DNA of 64,000 bases from Cruoricaptor ignavus (GTDB taxonomy: Bacteria; Bacteroidota; Bacteroidia; Flavobacteriales; Weeksellaceae): positions 84,170 to 148,169 of the forward strand of contig NZ_FQYI01000007.1 of NCBI RefSeq assembly GCF_900141665.1, in the 5' to 3' direction. This document shows positions 59,966 through 64,000 of this stretch, in pieces (the stretch's first letter is position 1; each line of letters opens with the position of its first letter). Position numbers and translations under genes: made by a program. The notes under the pieces were generated by a model, which was not told where the DNA came from, made no database searches, and saw only the letters and a list, made by a program, of their open reading frames with translations.

Positions 59966-60769
59966 TCATCTGCTCAGCTCTTGGGCGCGTTTTTTGGCGG
60001 CTATGATGCCTTTCTGCAGAATTTCTTTCAGGCCGCCTTCCTCGAAAGTCCGCAGAGCCGCTTCCGTGGTACCGCCCTTCGATGCCACATCCTTTATCAG
60101 TTCGTCCAGGGATTTTTCAGAATTATTGATGAGGTGGTAGGCACCCAGCATAGTTTCCTTCACGAAAAGCTTCGCGAGATGTTCATCGATGCCCATCGAA
60201 ATTCCGGCTTGTACCATCGCCGAAACGATGTAGTAAAAATACGCCGGGCCGCTGCCGGAAAGTGCCGTGACGCCGTTCAGAAGGCTTTCCCCCTCAAGGT
60301 AAACCGACCTGCCCGTGGAATTTAATAGGCGCTCGACCTGCATTATTTTTTCCAGCGGGATGCCTTTCGCTGCGGTATACCCCGTGATCCCGCGGCCTAA
60401 AATCGTGGGAGTATTGGGCATCGCCCTTACCACAAAGCTATGGTTGCAGGCCTGCTGGATGTTTTCTATGGAGATGCCCGCCATCACGGAAAGTAGAATG
60501 CTTTCCTCCGGTATTTTGAAGGGGAGGTTTTCCGCGGTGGCAGCGAAATCCTGCGGCTTTACGGCAAGGATGATCAGATCTGCGCCGCATTCTTCCACCT
60601 CGCTGAAAGCCAGGACTTTGCAGTTTGGAAATTCCTTTTCCACTTCCGGTTTGCCTTGCTTGTTTCTTGTGATGAGGAGCAGGTTTTCCGGCTTTACAAG
60701 TTCGAATTTCAAGAAGGATCTGGAAAAGGAGGTGCCCATTTTCCCGGCACCCAGTACGGCAATTTTCAT
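59966..60769 (-). CDS. proC: Pyrroline-5-carboxylate reductase
   Basis: Last step of proline synthesis. 267 residues. Rossmann motif VLGAGKMGTSFSRS near 5-18, AVKPQDF near 71-77, AMPNTPTILGRGITG near 114-128, and the proC signature SGSGPAYFYYIVSAMVQAG near 169-187. A complete, ordinary ProC. No proA or proB nearby. Confidence 0.95.
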   Translation of the reverse strand: MKIAVLGAGKMGTSFSRSFLKFELVKPENLLLITRNKQGKPEVEKEFPNCKVLAFSEVEECGADLIILAVKPQDFAATAENLPFKIPEESILLSVMAGISIENIQQACNHSFVVRAMPNTPTILGRGITGYTAAKGIPLEKIMQVERLLNSTGRSVYLEGESLLNGVTALSGSGPAYFYYIVSAMVQAGISMGIDEHLAKLFVKETMLGAYHLINNSEKSLDELIKDVASKGGTTEAALRTFEEGGLKEILQKGIIAAKKRAQELSR

Positions 60770-60851
60770 CGTGGTTTTTAGCCAAATTTAAAAAAGTTTG
60801 TGGTTTTCTGCGGGAATTTTAATTTTAAATTTCCGCATTGCTGCAATTTTT

Positions 60852-60859
60852 TATCTTTG
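60852..60859 (+). promoter_or_regulatory. TAnnTTTG -7 element for the acidic-protein gene
   Basis: TATCTTTG, 40 bp before the ATG at 60900. The nearest TTG (60838-60840) is too close for a -33 element. Confidence 0.35.
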
Positions 60860-60899
60860 CTCAAACTATAAAACCAAAACCAAATTTATCCTGAAAAAA

Positions 60900-61358
60900 A
60901 TGAAAGGGATTCTGAAAATCTACCATCCGGAGGAAACTCTGAAGTACAACATTAAAAGTACCTACTGCAAGCCGGTATACAGCAACAGGCAGCACCTGCT
61001 GGAGGTGGAGATTATTACAGACGACTGCCTGGATCATGTGGATGATGATTCCCTGCAGTACAACTACCCGCAGCTTTCCTTCCACATTTACGACTTCCCG
61101 ACCGACTCTGCGGAGCTCTGCGGAAAGCCAATCCTCATCAATGATTCTGATGAGGATGACTATACCGAGGTGGACCTGCACGATGATGAGGAGGCCTACC
61201 TGTACGACAACGAGCTGAGCTTCACCAAGGATGAGGAGGAGGTGCTGCACCTGGTATGGAAGGGGGAAATCGATGATTTCTACACGGGCTCCGGCACGCA
61301 AATTCCCTTCAAGCTGAAGTGCAACTTCAGGCCGGAACTTATCGAGGTAGAGGATTAG
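60900..61358 (+). CDS. Conserved hypothetical acidic protein
   Basis: 152 residues from the ATG giving MKGILKIYHPEE; a longer frame would start before the likely promoter. Alternating strand-like segments (HLLEVEIITDDCLDHV, LSFHIYDFPTDSAELC) and a strongly acidic middle (INDSDEDDYTEVDLHDDEEA). No signal peptide, no known motif. It comes 34 bp before exbB but nothing shows a link. Confidence 0.75.
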   Translation: MKGILKIYHPEETLKYNIKSTYCKPVYSNRQHLLEVEIITDDCLDHVDDDSLQYNYPQLSFHIYDFPTDSAELCGKPILINDSDEDDYTEVDLHDDEEAYLYDNELSFTKDEEEVLHLVWKGEIDDFYTGSGTQIPFKLKCNFRPELIEVED

Positions 61359-61392
61359 CCACCAATTATTTATTTTTTTAAACCAGTTTTTT

Positions 61393-62073
61393 ATGTTTCT
61401 ACAGGCCGCCACGCCGGCTGCAGCATCCGTGCAGCAGCGCAGTTTCTCCCTTTGGGAAATTTTGTTTCACGATAATATTTTTGCCAATGCAGTAATGGTA
61501 GCCATCATCCTGCTGGGCGTCCTTGCGCTGTACCTCTTTTTGGAGAGGCTCTTCTTCATCAACCGTATGGCGAAAACCCCGGAGCAAAATATGTTGCAGA
61601 ACATCGAAGACCTCCTGAATGAAGGCCGCGTAGAAGCCGCCGCAGATTACTGCAAAAGGAGCAGCAGCCCCGATGCCAGAATTCTGGAAAAAGGAATATC
61701 GCGCATCGGAAGGCCGGTTTCCGACATCGTGAGCGCGATGGAAAACCAGGCACAAATAGAAGTTTCACGCCTGGAAAAAAACCTCAGCCTGCTATCCGCA
61801 GTGCCATCCATAGCCCCAATGCTCGGGCTCCTCGGCACGGTGATAGGCATCATTATGGCGTTTTTCAGTATGGCAAATTCAGAAGGCACCTTCTCGCCGC
61901 AGACGCTTTCCGCAGGCATATACACCGCCCTCGGCCATACGGCGATGGGGCTCGCCGTGGCTATCCCTGCCAATTTTTTCTACAATCTGCTCCTTACGAG
62001 GATAGATAAATTTGCCCTGAAAGTTCAGAATCTTACTGCGGACTTTCTGGACATCATCAACAATCCTTCCTGA
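61393..62073 (+). CDS. exbB: MotA/TolQ/ExbB proton-channel protein
   Basis: 226 residues. Three membrane segments at about 33-55, 135-158 and 178-202, as expected. The core LSAVPSIAPMLGLLGTVIGIIMAF and TALGHTAMGLAVAIPANFFYN are the ExbB/TolQ hallmarks. With ExbD it uses the proton gradient to energise TonB, and so the outer-membrane receptors such as the one at 29.5 kb. First gene of a three-gene operon. Confidence 0.93.
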   Translation: MFLQAATPAAASVQQRSFSLWEILFHDNIFANAVMVAIILLGVLALYLFLERLFFINRMAKTPEQNMLQNIEDLLNEGRVEAAADYCKRSSSPDARILEKGISRIGRPVSDIVSAMENQAQIEVSRLEKNLSLLSAVPSIAPMLGLLGTVIGIIMAFFSMANSEGTFSPQTLSAGIYTALGHTAMGLAVAIPANFFYNLLLTRIDKFALKVQNLTADFLDIINNPS

Positions 62074-62075
62074 AA

Positions 62076-62474
62076 ATGAAACTGAAACGCAGAAATACCT
62101 CCAACCCGGAATTCAGCCTTGCAGCGATGGTGGATGTTTTCCTGCTGCTGCTGATTTTCTTTATGGTAACTTCTGCGGTGTCTCAGCAGAGCGCCATAGA
62201 TGTAAAATTGCCACAGGGAAATTCCGAAGCGCCGAACATCCCGAATCCTTTAGCGGTAAGCATCAGCAGCGATGGCAGTTTTTTTGTAGATGAACTGCCG
62301 GTGCAGAAGCAGGATTTGGAGAGAGAAATCCTGGCAAGGATGCAGAACGCCCCATCACCATCGTTCACGATTCGTGCCGATGAAAACGCGATGCACAAGG
62401 ATGTGGTTTTCGTGATGGAAATTGCCGAGAAGCACAAGTACAGCATCGCGATAGCCACGCAGAAAGCGCAGTAA
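62076..62474 (+). CDS. exbD: ExbD/TolR-family protein
   Basis: 132 residues: one N-terminal membrane helix (about 17-35) with the key Asp in AAMVDVFLLLLIFFMV near 16-31, then a periplasmic domain with PLAVSISSDGSFFVDELPV and IRADENAMHKDVVFVMEIA. It starts two bases after the exbB stop. Confidence 0.93.
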   Translation: MKLKRRNTSNPEFSLAAMVDVFLLLLIFFMVTSAVSQQSAIDVKLPQGNSEAPNIPNPLAVSISSDGSFFVDELPVQKQDLEREILARMQNAPSPSFTIRADENAMHKDVVFVMEIAEKHKYSIAIATQKAQ

Positions 62475-62478
62475 GAAA

Positions 62479-63444
62479 ATGAGAAGTTTCAGTTACGACA
62501 GCGAGAACAAAACCGACCGGCTGAAAAGCGGCATCATCACCGCAGTAGTTTTTGCCGGGCTGCTGCTTTTCTTGTTTTTGTATAAATTTACTGAAACGCT
62601 TCCGGTGCCGAAAACCGAAACGGTATCCGCAATGCTCATCAACTTCGGAGATAACCGGGAAGGCACAGGCCTGGAAGAGCCGGCCAATCAGGAAGGAAGT
62701 CTGGCGGCAGATGCAGCGGCGGAACCTTCATCACCGGCGGAAAATTCTACCCAAATCATTTCTGAGCCAGAAGCTTCGCCAAAAGATTTACCCAAAGACA
62801 AACCGGCATCAAAACCTGAACCGAAAGCCAAAGCCCAGCCCGAAAAAATATTAACAGGAAAAGATAAAAAGCGCGAGATAAAAACCACCGAAACACCGTC
62901 AAAAAAAACGGATAAAGCGGTAGCAACTTCTGGCAAGAATTCAAAGCCAGCCGGGAAACCGAACGCTAAAAGTAGCGGTGCAAATTCATCTGCAAAAAAG
63001 CCAGGGAGCAATGCTGCCGCAGCCAATGCCCCCACAGGAAAAGGCGATGGGCAGGGCACCGCAGCCGTTGGCAATTTGCTTCGCGGGCGCGGAACCAAGC
63101 AGGGCAGCCAGGGTGACGGCAGCAATGCCGCGGGAAATTCCGGCGATCCGCTTGGTGGCGATGGAAACGGCGACAGCAAAATAGGTGTGGATAGGCAGCT
63201 TACGGGCTTCATACCTGGTACGATGGGGCGTGGCGGCGCGCAGCCTACGCACAGCTGCACGGCTACGGGCACCATCACCATTGCGTACACCGTGGATAAG
63301 GCGGGCAATGTGGTTTCGGCGCGGCGCAGCGGTGGTATTTCGGATCCGTGCGTGGTATCCACCTCCATCGATTGGGTGAAGCGCTATGTAAAAGCCGAGC
63401 GGGCGGCAGTTTCCAGCACGGGAAGCTATAAGATTTCATTTTAA
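62479..63444 (+). CDS. TonB/TolA-like energy transducer
   Basis: 321 residues. A membrane helix at about 17-39 is followed by a long linker, first Glu/Pro/Ala-rich, then Lys-rich (about 100-180), then Gly/Asn/Ser-rich. The C-terminal domain (about 245-321) has TGTITIAYTVDKAGNVVSARRSGGI, the TonB_C-like pattern, and two Cys (in HSCTATG and DPCVVS) that may form a disulphide. Last gene of the exbB-exbD operon. Whether it serves receptors (TonB) or envelope integrity (TolA) cannot be told. Confidence 0.88.
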   Translation: MRSFSYDSENKTDRLKSGIITAVVFAGLLLFLFLYKFTETLPVPKTETVSAMLINFGDNREGTGLEEPANQEGSLAADAAAEPSSPAENSTQIISEPEASPKDLPKDKPASKPEPKAKAQPEKILTGKDKKREIKTTETPSKKTDKAVATSGKNSKPAGKPNAKSSGANSSAKKPGSNAAAANAPTGKGDGQGTAAVGNLLRGRGTKQGSQGDGSNAAGNSGDPLGGDGNGDSKIGVDRQLTGFIPGTMGRGGAQPTHSCTATGTITIAYTVDKAGNVVSARRSGGISDPCVVSTSIDWVKRYVKAERAAVSSTGSYKISF

Positions 63445-63445
63445 T

Positions 63446-64000
63446 ACCCGTAGTGCATTATCACGCGAGATTTATTTTTAGGTTGTTTATATTTCTGCCG
63501 AAAAGAAATTTATTCAGATATTGAATAGTTGTAAGTGTTGCAATTTTAGCCAAAATTCTGGTTTTAAAACCTTGAAAAGTTTTGGCATAGTTCCTTCTAA
63601 TCATAAATTGGTCACAAAGTTGGGAAAATAACGTTTCGATTCTTTTCCGATATTTTTTGAATTGATAAAACTGTGGCTTGTAGTCTTTTTGATTTCTCCT
63701 TTTAGGAGTTTCTAATTCTATATTTACCTCATTGAATAAGTCTAACTGGATGGTTTGGGACAAATAGCCTTTGTCCCCAAGCAACACACAGTCAGACATT
63801 TGGAGTTTTATATCTTGCAAGTAGTAGATGTCGTGAACGGATGCGGGAGAAATATCAAAACTCTGAAAAACCCCAGAAATGGAACAGACAGCATGTAGTT
63901 TATACCCATAGAAATGCAGGTTCTGCGAAGCACAAAATCCTTTGTTGGGATAAGCATAATCTACATCCTTGCAAATCCTGCTTCTGGAGGAGCGAGATAG
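63446..64000 (-). mobile_element. IS982-family insertion sequence, left end only
   Basis: An IS982-type transposase frame runs off the window. The probable terminus starts at ACCCGTAGTGCA (63446), two bases after the TonB-like stop codon. The other terminus and the target duplication are outside, so the boundary is an estimate. Confidence 0.7.
63461..64000 (-). CDS. IS982-family transposase, C-terminal part
   Basis: 179 codons, open to the right edge, so the N-terminus is missing. The frame begins SRSRICKDVDY and shows the DDE/RNase H features of IS982 transposases: YGYKLHAVCS near the start, VHDIYYLQD, LLGDKGYLSQTIQ holding a catalytic Asp, a basic RRNQKDYKPQFYQ tract, then KRIETLFSQLCDQF with the catalytic Glu and the family tail FKTRILAKIATLT. 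No internal stop in this part. Codon use is more AT-rich than the neighbouring genes. Confidence 0.85.
   Translation of the reverse strand, partial: LSRSSRSRICKDVDYAYPNKGFCASQNLHFYGYKLHAVCSISGVFQSFDISPASVHDIYYLQDIKLQMSDCVLLGDKGYLSQTIQLDLFNEVNIELETPKRRNQKDYKPQFYQFKKYRKRIETLFSQLCDQFMIRRNYAKTFQGFKTRILAKIATLTTIQYLNKFLFGRNINNLKINLA

Noticed and set aside
1..64000. tRNA, rRNA and CRISPR arrays
   Set aside because: No cloverleaf, rRNA-like stretch or regularly spaced 20-40-base direct repeats were seen in the gaps.

Overview
The window is chromosomal DNA of a member of the Bacteroidota, most likely class Flavobacteriia and close to Chryseobacterium and the Weeksellaceae. The evidence is a MurF-alanine racemase fusion, a menaquinone gene, a TonB receptor, many lipoproteins, DUF2795 and DUF2797 proteins, a bacterial GH3-family protein, and repeated TAnnTTTG promoter elements (the -7 box of this phylum) just upstream of genes. 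Almost all of it is ordinary core genome. The exceptions are an IS982-type transposase running off the right edge and a TonB receptor/lipoprotein island at 29.5-33.7 kb.

Layout. 1-4.8 kb (+): the tail of a radical SAM protein, menD, two multi-span membrane proteins and an AI-2E-type permease. 4.8-10.4 kb (-): the C-terminal processing protease, an SDR reductase, tsaB and uvrB. 10.5-13.8 kb: surE (+) converging on an operon of a coiled acidic protein, rsmI and fabG (-). 13.86-22.2 kb (+): a very compact run of tdk, murF-alr, a patatin/beta-barrel protein, ybeY, mnmG and a methyltransferase. 22.3-23.5 kb (-): pgk. 23.5-24.0 kb: a 521-bp AT-rich gap. 24.0-28.8 kb (+): rpiB, rnr, a LysE-type exporter, an LD-carboxypeptidase and yraN. 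28.8-37 kb: a Cu/Zn SOD lipoprotein, the TonB receptor with three lipoproteins, a LytTR two-component pair and mnmA. 37-48.7 kb: an outer-membrane-like protein, a small membrane protein, a prolyl oligopeptidase, a DUF748/AsmA-like giant, DUF2797, a nucleotide-sugar epimerase, a DUF2795 protein and secA. 48.8-57.9 kb: a GMC oxidoreductase, a ROK kinase, msrA, GH3, a SprT-like protein, a mannose-1-phosphate guanylyltransferase, yifB/comM, bcp and nth. 58-63.4 kb: a DUF885 peptidase, proC, an acidic hypothetical protein and an exbB-exbD-tonB operon. The IS follows.

The most interesting signal is not a gene. Two copies of the ParB-binding palindrome parS (core GTTTCACGTGAAAC) flank mnmG. The second copy overlaps the mnmG stop codon and contains the GTG start codon of the next gene. 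About 2.3 kb further on, the gap between pgk and rpiB holds three consensus DnaA boxes and an AT-rich tract. Together these suggest the window lies at or beside the chromosomal replication origin and its segregation centromere.

Secondary signals are degenerate 7-8-bp tandem repeats in several intergenic gaps, including a possible structured leader before secA; identical palindromes on both sides of rnr; very short or absent mRNA leaders; and several enzymes that lack their usual structural zinc or iron-sulphur ligands (endonuclease III, ROK kinase, thymidine kinase, SecA). No tRNA, rRNA or CRISPR array was seen.
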